From JAVBMC01 sp031552845 (GTDB lineage Bacteria; Verrucomicrobiota; Kiritimatiellia; RFP12; DVOR01), in assembly GCA_031552845.1 (NCBI GenBank), contig JAVBMC010000028.1:124001-188000 (forward strand): 64,000 nucleotides of DNA, read 5' to 3'. Both the position numbers and the translations under genes were made by a program. The first letter of the stretch is position 1, and the number at the start of each line of letters is the position of its first letter. A model generated the notes under the pieces. It made no database searches. It worked only from the letters and a program-made list of their open reading frames with translations, and was not told the DNA's origin. Of this stretch, positions 27,101-35,986 are shown piece after piece.

Positions 27101-30100
27101 TCCTCAACGGCTTCACGCTCACCAATGGAGTGGCGGCGGCGGGCGGGGGCGTGTATGGCGGCACGTTGAACCACTGCATCCTGATCGGCAACAGGGGGAC
27201 GGCCACCGGCGGCGGTGGCGTAACGCAAAGCATGTTGAACCACTGTATCCTTATTGGCAATAGCGCCAGTAACGGTGCTGGCGCGTATAGCTGTACGCTC
27301 AACAATTGCATCCTCGCCGGCAATCAAGCCACTTCTCTTGGTGGCGGCGCGTATGGCGGCACGCTCAACAACTGCACGCTCGTCGGCAATAAGGCTGCCA
27401 AGGGTGGCGGCGCATCAGGCAGCGGCACACTCAACAACTGCATCGTATGGGGCAATACAGCGGCTTCAAGCAGCGATATTGATGGCGGCACGCTCGCTTA
27501 CACCTGCTCCAGCGATGGAACAGGTTACCGTTGTATTCAAACCGACCCGCAGTTCGTGAGTGCCGTGAATGGCGACTTCCGCATCCGCGTCGGTTCGCCT
27601 TGCATTGACACCGGCTGGAACAGCAGGGTTGTCGGCACCACCGATTTTGCCGGCAACGCCCGCATTCAAAATGACACCGTCGACATGGGCGCCTATGAAG
27701 GCGGCGTGCCCGGCGAGGTCTTCACCGTGGAACTTCCCAACCCCGGCGGCACGGTAACGCCCGCCTACCAAGTGGTTGAAGCGGACGGAGAGGCCACCTT
27801 TACGGCAGTTTCAACCAACCGTCCCTTCGCGTACTGGCTGCTCGATGGCGAAAAGTTCTCGACCAACACCACGGTCACCGTGGAGAATACCGGCACGGAC
27901 AGAACCCTCATCGCGGTGTTCCAGCCCAACGATCTCTACGTCGATGCCGCGCAAACCGATGACTCCGGCGACGGCCTCACCTGGGCCACCGCCAAGAAGA
28001 GCATCCAAGCGGCGATCGACATTGCCGGGTTTGATGCCGCCATCACCGTCACCAATGGCATCTACGCGCCCATCATCGCGACGAATTGTTTCTTCACCAT
28101 CCAAAGCGTCAACGGCCCCGACAATACCATCATTCAAGGCAGCCTTAGCAACCGTTGCGCCACGTTGATGACTTGGGATCAGTTTGAAGCCTTTGACCTT
28201 GACGACCCCTCCACTTGGGCGGATGACGTGACGCTCAATGGGTTCACCCTCACCGGCGGCCAGCCGCACGGGACGAACTTCTTCTTGATGAACGGCGGCG
28301 GTGCCCTTGGCGGCGCATTGAGCAACTGCGTGCTCACCGCCAACAATCCCGAGCGCAGCGGCGGCGGCGCGGCCCGCGCAATCCTGACGGACTGTACCAT
28401 TAGCGGCAACATCGCACCCGCCAACGGCGGTGGCGCAGTTCACTCCTTGCTGCGCAATTGCATCATCACCGGCAACGAAGCATTTGCCGGCGGCGGTGCG
28501 CAAGGTTCTGTGCTGGAAAACTGCACTGTCTATGGCAACACCGCCCCCTCCGGTTCCGGTGGTGGTGGCATCTCCTATTGCAATCTGCGTAGCAGTATCG
28601 TGTGGGGTAACACGCCCTACAACCATGCAGATTTATTCAGCAACATGATCTTTGAATACAGCTGCACCACGCCGTTGCCGGTTGCAGAGGGTCAAACCGA
28701 AACTTGGGCAATCGCCAGCACCGCCGACGACCCCTTGTTCGTAAACGCCGCGGGCGGCAACTTCCGCCTGCTGGCCGATTCACCCTGCGTGGGCACCGGC
28801 GACCCCTCGCTTGTGGAGGCCGATACGCCGATGGTGGACGCCTATGGCAAATCCATCTACACCGATGGGCGTGTGAACATGGGCGCCTTTAGCATGGCCA
28901 ACACCTTCTACGTCGATGCCGCGCAGGCTGACGACTCCGGCGACGGCCTCACCTGGGCCACCGCCAAGCAGAGCATCCAAGCCGCGATTGACTTGACCGC
29001 CGATGGCGATACGATCACCGTGGCCGACGGCACCTACACGCCGATTATCACCGACGGCAAGGCGGTGACCATTCAGAGCGTCAACGGTGCGGATGTCACC
29101 ATTATCGACGCCGCCGGTGCACGCCGCTGCGCCAAGCTGCTCAATACGGAAGACTATGACGCAATTGATTGGGATAGCAACGACATTCCGCAAGCCACCT
29201 TCCCGCAGAGCGTTCTCAACGGGTTCACACTTGCCAATGCCAATAGCGATACAGCAGCCGGCGCAGGCGCTCTTGGCGGCACGCTCATCAACTGCGTCGT
29301 CACGAACAACGTTGGAGCGTACGGCGGCGGCATTGACTTCGCACTCGCCATCGGCTGCCTCATTGCAGGCAATACCGCCGAATATGGCGGCGGCGCGGAA
29401 AACAGCGTTCTTCTCAACTGCACCGTGACCGGCAACACCGCAACAGAAATGGCCGGCGGCGTGAGTGTGAGCGCAGTGACCAATTCCATCGTCTGGGGTA
29501 ACACCTCGCTCTCACTAAGCAACGGAAAAGACGACCTTAACCTGTGCGATATCGCTTACTCCTGCATAAACACGAATAGCTATCGCACGACCGTCAGCGA
29601 TTGGAATATCTCCGGCCGTACTCCCGTCGGCAATATCTTCATCGCCCCGCTGTTTGTGGATGCTGACAATGGAGACTTCCGCCTGCTGGCGTATTCGCCC
29701 TGCATCGGTGCCGGTCTCCAGGATGGTGAGCCGATTGATATGGGCGCGTTTGAAGGCGGCTATTCGCCAATCACCTTCGCTCCGCAGAACAGTCCGCTGG
29801 TTTCGACGAATATCGTGTATGCCGCAGGGGTGGCATATGACGAACTGCCGCAGCTGCCGATCACCAATGGCATGCGCCAGACCGGCTGGTATGACGCCGC
29901 CACCGACGGACTGCTCGTGACAACCAACAGCATCGTTCCCGGCACCAACACCACGCTCTATGCCTACTGGGTGCCGGCAACCTCTTACGTGCTGGACTTG
30001 ACGAACGGCAGCTACAACGGTTCGGCGCGCCACGTGCTCTACGAGACCTACGAGGCTGAGATCAAGGCGAATATCGCCCAGGCGGGATATGGCTTCCAAC

Positions 30101-31923
30101 GCTGGGATGGCGTGCCCGCCGAAGGCCTCGGCAATGCGTTTGATCCCTATGCACCGGTGACCACGGTGACGATGCCCGCGGCCAATGTTTCGCTGAAGGC
30201 GGTGTATGTCAAGAACCCGGGCACGGTGGAGGTGACCTTCGATCCCGACCAAGTCGGCGCGGCTTCGCTCGACGGTCTGGAATGGAGCATCGACGGCAAG
30301 GTCTGGTTCCCGGCCGACACCTCCATCCGCATTCCCGCCGGTACGCAATACATCCACGTGCGTTCCACCGATGGCCGCTGGCTGGTGCCGAACAACACGC
30401 GCATCGCGGTTGCCGCAAGCACCACTAACGATGCGCCGCAGATGGTCAGCATTCCGGTGAAGTTTGCCCCGGCGTTTGACGAAGCCGCCCTTGCCGCTGA
30501 CGCCACCGACGCCACATCCTCTGCCGGTCTCTTCGCCGACGGACAGATGCAGTGGACGGCATTGCAGGTCGGCGTGCGTGCCAAGCTCGGTCCGCTGGCG
30601 TTGCAAGGTAACGCTGCCGATGTCCGTGTCGCCTCCGGCAAGCTTCCTACCGGCCTGAAGCTGGTCATGGCGGCCGATGGCGCCTACATCAGCGGCATTC
30701 CGACCAAGGCGGGTAATTTCAGTGCCACGCTGCGCGCCAAGGCAGGCATGAACAGCGGTGCGGCATTACCCATCAGCCTGACGGTCGATCCGCTGCCGGC
30801 CGAATACATCGGCACCTTCAATGGTAAAGCCACGCTCGCTACGAACGGCATCCCCCGTAACGGACAGGTGACCATCACCGTCAGCTCGGTGGGCAAGTTC
30901 TCCTTCACCACCACCCTCGGCGGCAAGCGCTTCACCGGCAAGGCCGATGCCTTTGACCTGCGCGACCTCGATGACAATTCGCTGATGATCACCAACGTTC
31001 TGATGAAGAGCACCGGCTCCAAGCCGGAGTCCTATCCGGCGGCATTCATGCTGCGGCTTGAGGAACAAAACTTCGGCACGTTTGAGTTTGAAGGCGGTAA
31101 TGGTGAAGCGGCCTTGACCGGCACTGCCGTCCGTAACGGCTGGAAGGATAAAGCCATCGCGCCCGAACGCGCCGAACGCCTCACCCTCCTGCAGGGTTAC
31201 TACACGACGCTGATCTTCGCCGACGCTTCCGTGCCGGAACTCGGCGTGGGTTATCTGACGCTGACGGTCGATAAGAAAGGCGCGGTGCGCGCTTCCGGCA
31301 AACTCGCCGACGGCACAAGCATCTTGGCCAGCACCGCCCTCATGTGCTCCATAGATGGCGCGTACGTCATGCTCGCGGTCTCCCCGAGCAAGTACAAAGG
31401 CGGGGAATACTCCGTCCTGCTGAATCTTGCGGGTGATACCGCGGTGCTCTGCGAAAGCCGGCAAATGCGCTGGTGCAGCTACGCGCCGAACGCCACGGCG
31501 GACGGCGGCTTTGCCTATGATAGCAGCACTGCTCCCGCCGGCACCTTCACGCAAGGCGGCTACTACAGCAAGCTCGACAGCCTCTACAACGTCTACTACG
31601 GCACGCTTGACGGTGTCACCGTTGAGGCCGACGGCTTGATTGACGATACCGATGTTGCATTCAACGCCACCGGCAGCAACCTCCAAAAGCTGACAGGTGA
31701 TCCGCAAACCCTGCGCCTCAACGCCTATCCCAAGACCGGCCTCTTCAGCGGGACGTTCAAGGAAGGCACCCTGACGCGCCGCGTTTACGGCGCACTCTCA
31801 CCCTGGGCGTTAGACGCCCAGAGTCTAGCAGGCGCAGGCTTCTACCTTGTGCCCGAAACAACCCCCTTCAAGTACAACCGCTCTGAGGCCCTGTACTTGA
31901 CAGAAGAGGCTCCCGCGCCCTGA
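24169..31923 (+). CDS. giant secreted right-handed beta-helix repeat protein, 2584 residues
   Basis: ATG 24169 follows GGAAGGTGG. Signal peptide about 1-30 (ends TAALAAQ). Then come six beta-helix modules starting near residues 33, 329, 605, 886, 1256 and 1579. Each opens with a pattern like YVDAANGNDSNDGSSW and SIQAAIDV, and is filled with turns of the form LNNCTLTGNTA-GGGA, ending in a P-F-VDAANGDYRLLA-SPC stretch. A bacterial-repeat-like segment lies at about 1185-1255 and one InlB-like B-repeat at about 1866-1935. Residues 1940-2584 form a module shared with the protein at 40508. Surface-exposed adhesin or polysaccharide-binding/cleaving roles are possible; no catalytic residues were identified. 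No PEP-CTERM or LPXTG end. Confidence 0.88.
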   Translation: MSVLKQVSRHGIALAVGLFYIFSATAALAAQTFYVDTANGDGINDGSSWESALKNIQQAINVSAPGDTIIVADGTYRDSITTDNKAITIQSVNGAEFTIIDGGGTSRCATLGSGSDQTATVLNGFTLTHGYGLNGGGVKSGTLNNCILTDNSAESGGGAYFSTLNNCTLIDNTADSGGGGAYSCALNNCTLIDNTATDFGGGGASFCTLNNCTLTGNTADFGGGGADSCTLNNCIVWGNTARGGASDVFACTLAYTCSSDGGTANGCITDEPLFVDAANGDYRLLADSPCAGMGDPALVEADTPMVDSYGKSIYTGGRVNMGAFSTVAGLYVDAANGNDSNDGSSWALAKKSIQAAIDVSIAGDTITVTNGTYAPITTANKTITIQSVNGAAFTTINGGGTSRCATLGSGSGQTATVLNGFTLTHGDDLNGGGVQSGTLNNCTLAGNAADDLAGFGGGAYYSTLNNCTLSGNSAAYGGGAHYCTLNNCTLTGNTANIAGGGADSCTLNNCIVWGNTARGGASDVFACTLSYTCSSDGGTDNGCITDEPLFVDAANGDYRLLADSPCAGMGNPALVEADTPMVDSYGKSIYTGGRVNMGAFSTVAELYVDAANGNDSNNGSSWALAKKSIQAAIDVSIAGDTITVTNGTYAPITNSYNLAITIQSVNGAKFTTIDGTLTPGYPAVTNRCATLGSGGGQNNTILNGFTLTNGAVAADGGGALGGTLNNCTLTDNTTFFKGGGVAHSTLNNCTLIGNTANLGGGAYGSTLNNCTLTGNTASSGGGGAEGSILNNCIVWGNTAPGDTDVYVSMLSYTCSGNGGTANGCIQADPLFVDAANGDYRLQIGSPCINAGTNDLAIGETDLDGNLRINYGTVDMGAYEYTGTYPIYYVAPVGVNTNDGLSLDSPKESIQNAIDTAKAANFTNALILAEGGIYAPITNSYNLPITISKRVSTQTCTIDGGGIARCALLGSVAGSTNTILNGFTLTNGVAAAGGGVYGGTLNHCILIGNRGTATGGGGVTQSMLNHCILIGNSASNGAGAYSCTLNNCILAGNQATSLGGGAYGGTLNNCTLVGNKAAKGGGASGSGTLNNCIVWGNTAASSSDIDGGTLAYTCSSDGTGYRCIQTDPQFVSAVNGDFRIRVGSPCIDTGWNSRVVGTTDFAGNARIQNDTVDMGAYEGGVPGEVFTVELPNPGGTVTPAYQVVEADGEATFTAVSTNRPFAYWLLDGEKFSTNTTVTVENTGTDRTLIAVFQPNDLYVDAAQTDDSGDGLTWATAKKSIQAAIDIAGFDAAITVTNGIYAPIIATNCFFTIQSVNGPDNTIIQGSLSNRCATLMTWDQFEAFDLDDPSTWADDVTLNGFTLTGGQPHGTNFFLMNGGGALGGALSNCVLTANNPERSGGGAARAILTDCTISGNIAPANGGGAVHSLLRNCIITGNEAFAGGGAQGSVLENCTVYGNTAPSGSGGGGISYCNLRSSIVWGNTPYNHADLFSNMIFEYSCTTPLPVAEGQTETWAIASTADDPLFVNAAGGNFRLLADSPCVGTGDPSLVEADTPMVDAYGKSIYTDGRVNMGAFSMANTFYVDAAQADDSGDGLTWATAKQSIQAAIDLTADGDTITVADGTYTPIITDGKAVTIQSVNGADVTIIDAAGARRCAKLLNTEDYDAIDWDSNDIPQATFPQSVLNGFTLANANSDTAAGAGALGGTLINCVVTNNVGAYGGGIDFALAIGCLIAGNTAEYGGGAENSVLLNCTVTGNTATEMAGGVSVSAVTNSIVWGNTSLSLSNGKDDLNLCDIAYSCINTNSYRTTVSDWNISGRTPVGNIFIAPLFVDADNGDFRLLAYSPCIGAGLQDGEPIDMGAFEGGYSPITFAPQNSPLVSTNIVYAAGVAYDELPQLPITNGMRQTGWYDAATDGLLVTTNSIVPGTNTTLYAYWVPATSYVLDLTNGSYNGSARHVLYETYEAEIKANIAQAGYGFQRWDGVPAEGLGNAFDPYAPVTTVTMPAANVSLKAVYVKNPGTVEVTFDPDQVGAASLDGLEWSIDGKVWFPADTSIRIPAGTQYIHVRSTDGRWLVPNNTRIAVAASTTNDAPQMVSIPVKFAPAFDEAALAADATDATSSAGLFADGQMQWTALQVGVRAKLGPLALQGNAADVRVASGKLPTGLKLVMAADGAYISGIPTKAGNFSATLRAKAGMNSGAALPISLTVDPLPAEYIGTFNGKATLATNGIPRNGQVTITVSSVGKFSFTTTLGGKRFTGKADAFDLRDLDDNSLMITNVLMKSTGSKPESYPAAFMLRLEEQNFGTFEFEGGNGEAALTGTAVRNGWKDKAIAPERAERLTLLQGYYTTLIFADASVPELGVGYLTLTVDKKGAVRASGKLADGTSILASTALMCSIDGAYVMLAVSPSKYKGGEYSVLLNLAGDTAVLCESRQMRWCSYAPNATADGGFAYDSSTAPAGTFTQGGYYSKLDSLYNVYYGTLDGVTVEADGLIDDTDVAFNATGSNLQKLTGDPQTLRLNAYPKTGLFSGTFKEGTLTRRVYGALSPWALDAQSLAGAGFYLVPETTPFKYNRSEALYLTEEAPAP
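25155..26811 (+). repeat. recent segmental duplication inside the beta-helix gene
   Basis: The stretches starting at about 25155 and 25983 (step 828 bp = 276 codons) are nearly identical at DNA level over several hundred bases. The tail of module 1 (24960-25155) repeats in the tail of module 2 (25790-25983). In-frame copies this close should recombine, so module number may vary between strains. Confidence 0.75.
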
Positions 31924-31966
31924 ACGGAAGCGAGACCAGCCAACATAAAGACGGAATAATATTAAA

Positions 31967-32004
31967 GGGAAGGGCGCGGCGCCAACCGCGCCCTTCCCTG
32001 TTTT
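31967..32004 (+). terminator. intrinsic terminator after the beta-helix gene
   Basis: GGGAAGGGCGCGG and CCGCGCCCTTCCC pair perfectly (13 bp, 6-base loop), followed by TGTTTT. Confidence 0.9.
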
Positions 32005-32260
32005 AAAAGCGCTGTAAGTGAATTGATTGATCCGTCGGATTAGACTGATCGGTCTGATTTTTGTGCCGGCGGGGACGCCGGCGTTCCCAGAGGCTGGCAT
32101 GTTGCGGCTAAACACGGCGCGGCGGTCTCGGCGAGACCGACCAAGCCGGCAGATCCGATTGGCCAAACGGGGATTCGTGCACGGGTTCGGGGAGGTGAAA
32201 GGGGGAGTTGGGGGTGTTTTTGGGGGTGGGTACAAAAGCGGGCGGCGTTTTGGTTTGATA
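32005..32260. other. gene-free gap before the tadC-like operon
   Basis: No gene seen. It contains several short inverted repeats (AGAC-N6-GTCT near 32044-32057; GGTCTCGGCGAGACC near 32126-32140) and a GC-rich tract, without regular spacing. Confidence 0.4.
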
Positions 32261-32289
32261 TTTACTTTCATGGGGTTTCGTGTTATCCT
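32261..32289 (+). promoter_or_regulatory. putative promoter of the tadC-FHA-PEGA-trxB-glmM operon
   Basis: TTTACT, 17 bases, TATCCT, ending 14 bases before the ATG at 32304. It is the only promoter-like sequence before a run of seven closely spaced genes. Confidence 0.45.
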
Positions 32290-32303
32290 ATGGGCGTGGC
32301 GTT

Positions 32304-33266
32304 ATGGTAGCCGTCGTTCTTAAATATTTGGCAATCGCGGGTTGGTCTGCTTGTGTAGGCGGATTGGTTTGGTATTGTCTGGCGGCGGCGCGGCGGATTA
32401 CGTATGTGACGCTGGCGGATGGGCGGCAGCAGGAGCGGAAGATTCCGTTTGTGTTCAGGTTGCTGTTGCCGTTTGTGCCGAACTTGGATGGGTTGGTGAT
32501 GCGCCCGGGTTTGGAGAAGAAGCGGAACGCCGCGGAGCGGAAGCTGGTGGCGGCGGGGTTTGACGGGCTGTTGTCGGGGCGGGAGTTTGTGGCGCTGCAG
32601 TTTATGATGCCGTTGCTGGGGGCGGTGGTGTGCGGATTGTTGTTGTGGGGGCTGTCGTCAATGGAGGCGTCGAGTGCGCAGGCGGCAGGGGCTACGGCGG
32701 CGCAGGCCGAGGAGGCGGGGTTGGGGGAGATGGCGCCGATGCTGCTGTTGGGCGGGGTGACGTTGTTTTATCTGTTTCCGCTGATGTGGCTGAAGGGGGC
32801 GTTGAAGGCACGGCATAAGGAGATTTTGCGGGCGCTGCCGTTTGTGTTGGATCTGCTGACGCTGTCGGTGGAGTCGGGGTTGGATTTTATGAGCGCGTTG
32901 CAGCGGAATTGCGAGCGGCGGAAGCTGGATGCGTTGAATGAGGAGTTGATCCGGATGATCCGGGAGATTCAGGTGGGGACGCCGCGCAGGACGGCGTTGA
33001 AGAATCTGGCGGCGCGGGTGGATCTGTCGGACTTGCGGTCGGTGACGCATGCGTTGGTGCAGGCGGATGAGCTGGGGGTGAGTATCGGGGCAATTTTGCG
33101 GATTCAGTCGGATCAGATGCGGCAGCGGCGGTTTGAGCGGGCTGAGAAGCTGGCGAATGAGGCACCGACGAAGATGCTGGCGCCGTTGATGTTGTGTATT
33201 TTTCCGGCGACGATTATTATTCTGATGGGGCCGGTGTTGTTGCGGGCGATGGAGAATATGATGTAA
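32304..33266 (+). CDS. tadC: type II secretion F / TadC-like inner-membrane protein
   Basis: 320 residues. A first membrane segment at the N-terminus, two in the middle (MMPLLGAVVCGLLLWGL; MLLLGGVTLFYLFPLMWL) and one at the C-terminus (MLAPLMLCIFPATIIILMGPVLL) flank a cytosolic T2SSF domain. That domain is ALPFVLDLLTLSVESGLDFMSALQR...GTPRRTALKNLAARVDLSDLRSVTHALVQADELG. This is the TadC layout: the platform on which the Tad pilus assembles. tadA and tadB are not in the window. It is first in an operon that also encodes a prepilin peptidase. Confidence 0.85.
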   Translation: MVAVVLKYLAIAGWSACVGGLVWYCLAAARRITYVTLADGRQQERKIPFVFRLLLPFVPNLDGLVMRPGLEKKRNAAERKLVAAGFDGLLSGREFVALQFMMPLLGAVVCGLLLWGLSSMEASSAQAAGATAAQAEEAGLGEMAPMLLLGGVTLFYLFPLMWLKGALKARHKEILRALPFVLDLLTLSVESGLDFMSALQRNCERRKLDALNEELIRMIREIQVGTPRRTALKNLAARVDLSDLRSVTHALVQADELGVSIGAILRIQSDQMRQRRFERAEKLANEAPTKMLAPLMLCIFPATIIILMGPVLLRAMENMM

Positions 33267-33300
33267 GGCCGGTTGCGGCAGGGAGGGATGTTTTGGGGCT

Positions 33301-34626
33301 ATGAGTGAATATTGTTTGCGGTTTTTGTCGGGTCCGCGCGCAGGGACGGTGTTTAAGATGGAGGGGAAGCAGGCGCGTTTGGGGCGGTCGTCGGGTAACG
33401 AGATCGCGATCAAGGATCCGTTGCTGTCGCGCGACCACTGCCTGTTTGAGGTGAATGACGGAGAGCTGTATCTGACTGACTTGGCGAGCGCGAATGAGAC
33501 GTTCGTGAATGAGGTGGCGATTGATGAGGTGCGCCTAATGCCGGGCGATATGGTGATTGTGGGGGAGTCGCACATCCGCGTGGAGCTGGCGGGCAAGGAA
33601 GCCGAAGCGGCGGCGCTGGCGGTGGAGCATGGGGGCAACCGAATCGATTTGGGCTTTGGCAAGGAACAGGGTGAAGCGAAACACAAGGGCGGGCTGCGGA
33701 TGATTTTGTGGCTGGCGGCGGGCGTCTGCGTGCTGCTGGGGGGAACGGTGTTTATTTTGGAGTCGGGCAATCTGCTGGGCGGCGGAGAGGAAACTGCAGC
33801 TCCTGCGCCGGTGGTTGAGGATAAGACGTTTGAGGTGTATTATGAGTGTCTGGATGTGGGCATTGATGAATCGCTGCGGTATGAAATCCGTTTGACGGCG
33901 GAGCGTGAGTTGTCGTCCGTGCGCGATGTGTACTCGGAGAAGTCGACGGCTACGCATCGGGATAAGACGAAGAAGGATGTGAGTCCGGAGTTGATTGCCC
34001 AGCTGGCTGAGAGCATCCGTAATGCGGGCTTCTACCGTTTGAATGAGGACTTGACGGGCGTGGCGCCGAATCGGGAGCATCATAAGGAATACCGTTTGCT
34101 GGTGATTGACGGCAAGGCGATTCACCGCTGCCGCGTGTTGAACCGGCCATTGCCGGATGAGTTTATTGCGGCGCAGGAGCGGTTGGAGTCGTTCGCGAAG
34201 AATGAGCTGGGGACGTGGACGGATCATCTGTCGGTGGATGAGCTGCTGGCGGAATCGCGCAAGGCGTATGATATCGCTTACTCGTTCGAGCGCGACAAGG
34301 ATTTGAAGCTGGGAAACTTGTGGGAGGCGTTGAAGCAGTATCAGCTGGCGCTGCTGCACATGGAGACGCTGGATCCGAAGCCGGAATATTTTGAGGATAC
34401 GCGCACACGCATCGAGGCGGTGACGAAGGCGATTGATGAGATGTGCCGCACGCGGAGCGTCGAGGCGGAGCGGACTTACAGCTTGAAGCTTTACCGTGAA
34501 TCGCGGCAGGCACAGAAGGAGATTTTGGAGATTGTGCCGGACCGCTCGGACGACCGTTATAAGACGGCGGAGCGAAAAATCCTGCAGATTGACAGCGCCG
34601 TGCAGGCGGAACGGAACCGGCGTTAA
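33301..34626 (+). CDS. FHA-domain protein with one membrane segment
   Basis: 441 residues. An N-terminal forkhead-associated domain (about 1-95: ARLGRSSGNEIAIKDPLLSRDH, LYLTDLASANETFVNE, PGDMVIVGESHIRVEL) should bind phosphothreonine. A membrane segment follows at about 132-152 (LRMILWLAAGVCVLLGGTVFIL). The C-terminal ~270 residues, probably outside the cytosol, are helical with no named domain. FHA proteins often accompany secretion and Tad genes. It starts 34 bp after the tadC-like gene. Confidence 0.85.
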   Translation: MSEYCLRFLSGPRAGTVFKMEGKQARLGRSSGNEIAIKDPLLSRDHCLFEVNDGELYLTDLASANETFVNEVAIDEVRLMPGDMVIVGESHIRVELAGKEAEAAALAVEHGGNRIDLGFGKEQGEAKHKGGLRMILWLAAGVCVLLGGTVFILESGNLLGGGEETAAPAPVVEDKTFEVYYECLDVGIDESLRYEIRLTAERELSSVRDVYSEKSTATHRDKTKKDVSPELIAQLAESIRNAGFYRLNEDLTGVAPNREHHKEYRLLVIDGKAIHRCRVLNRPLPDEFIAAQERLESFAKNELGTWTDHLSVDELLAESRKAYDIAYSFERDKDLKLGNLWEALKQYQLALLHMETLDPKPEYFEDTRTRIEAVTKAIDEMCRTRSVEAERTYSLKLYRESRQAQKEILEIVPDRSDDRYKTAERKILQIDSAVQAERNRR

Positions 34627-34662
34627 GCGGCCCCGGCAAAGCCAAAGAGAGGATTGCGTATT

Positions 34663-35979
34663 ATGATTCGTAAGTTTATGATGTTGGGGTGTTTGCTCCT
34701 GACGGGTGTGGCGCTGGCGGCACCGACGGGCGTGTTGGTGAAGGTCGTGTCGCAGCCCGATGGTGCGAAGGTGGAGTTGAACCGCGAAGAGATCGGTATC
34801 GCGCCGATCGTCAAGGATGCGGTGGCGCCGGGGACGTATCTGCTGTCGGTGAAGAAGCCAGGGTATGAGACGTTTTATCAGACGTTGAACTTGTCGATGG
34901 ATACGCCGCGGGAGCTGATCACGGCGGTGCTGCGGCCGGTGACGGGCGTGCTGGTTTTGAAGAGTACGCCATCCGGCGCGGAGGTGATGAAGGGGCGGGT
35001 TTCGCTGGGCAAAACGCCGTTGGTTTGCACCTCGCTGCCGTTGGGCGATTATCAGCTGCTGGTGGTGACGCCGGGGTATCAGGAGAAGCTGCTGGAGGTT
35101 AGTTTGACCGACCGCACGCCGGTGCGCAGGGAGATTGATTTAACGTCGGACTCGGGAACGCTGGAGGTGCGTTCGGAACCGGCTGGAGCCGAGGTGCGGG
35201 TGAATGGGATTTTGCGCGGCACGGCACCTTGCACGGTGGAGCGGATTACCGGGAAGAGCGCGGCGGAGATTACGGTGACGATGGAGGGGTATGAGAAATA
35301 TTCGTCGTCGGTCAAGCTCTCGCCGGGTGAGGTGCAGCAGCTGGATGTGGTGTTGAAGGCGCTGCCGGGCTCGCTGCGGGTGGTGACTATTCCGTCCAAT
35401 GCCCGCGTGTATATGGATGACGATTATCAGGGGCTGTCGGATTTGACGCTGCCGAAAGTGGCGGCGGGCGAACGCCGGGTGCGCGTGGAGAAGCCGGGGT
35501 ATGAGCCGATGGCGCGCAATGTCACGGTGAAGATGGATGCCGAAGTGACGGAGGAGTTCCGCTTGGAGTCCAACATGGGTACGCTGAGCATCGTGACTTC
35601 GCCTGCGGGCGCTTCGGTGTTTCTTGATGGCAAGAGCTCGGGCACGACCCGCTCGAAAGCCGGTGAGACGACGAACCTTTCCGACCCATTGGTGTTGAAG
35701 GATATCGCGGGCGGCAAACGGAAGGTGAAGGTTTCTGCCAAGGGCTATTCCGACGAAGAGCGCGAGGTGGAGATTGAGGCCGGGAAGACTGCGACCGCGC
35801 AGTTTACGCTGGTGAAGAAGTTCATCCCCGACTATGAAGTGACGACGCGTTCGGGAGCGAAGAAGACGGGCGTTTTGATTTATAAGAGTGACGAAGAAAT
35901 CCGTTTGGAACTGCGCCCCGGCGTGACGACATCGATTCCTGTGCATGAAGTGCGTGAGCATGGACCTTTAGTGGACTAG
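34663..35979 (+). CDS. exported PEGA-repeat protein
   Basis: 438 residues. A signal peptide (MIRKFMMLGCLLLTGVALAA) is followed by five PEGA-type repeats of ~70 residues. Each has a G-x-L-x-V-x-S-x-P-x-GA-x-V start and a K-x-GY end (SQPDGAKVELN...KKPGYE; STPSGAEV...TPGYQ; SEPAGAEVRVN...MEGYE; TIPSNARVYMD...EKPGYE; TSPAGASVFLDG...AKGYS). ATG 34663 has AGAGAGG at proper spacing; an in-frame TTG at 34654 is too close to it. PEGA repeats are thought to bind envelope structures. Confidence 0.88.
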   Translation: MIRKFMMLGCLLLTGVALAAPTGVLVKVVSQPDGAKVELNREEIGIAPIVKDAVAPGTYLLSVKKPGYETFYQTLNLSMDTPRELITAVLRPVTGVLVLKSTPSGAEVMKGRVSLGKTPLVCTSLPLGDYQLLVVTPGYQEKLLEVSLTDRTPVRREIDLTSDSGTLEVRSEPAGAEVRVNGILRGTAPCTVERITGKSAAEITVTMEGYEKYSSSVKLSPGEVQQLDVVLKALPGSLRVVTIPSNARVYMDDDYQGLSDLTLPKVAAGERRVRVEKPGYEPMARNVTVKMDAEVTEEFRLESNMGTLSIVTSPAGASVFLDGKSSGTTRSKAGETTNLSDPLVLKDIAGGKRKVKVSAKGYSDEEREVEIEAGKTATAQFTLVKKFIPDYEVTTRSGAKKTGVLIYKSDEEIRLELRPGVTTSIPVHEVREHGPLVD

Positions 35980-35986
35980 GTGATTT

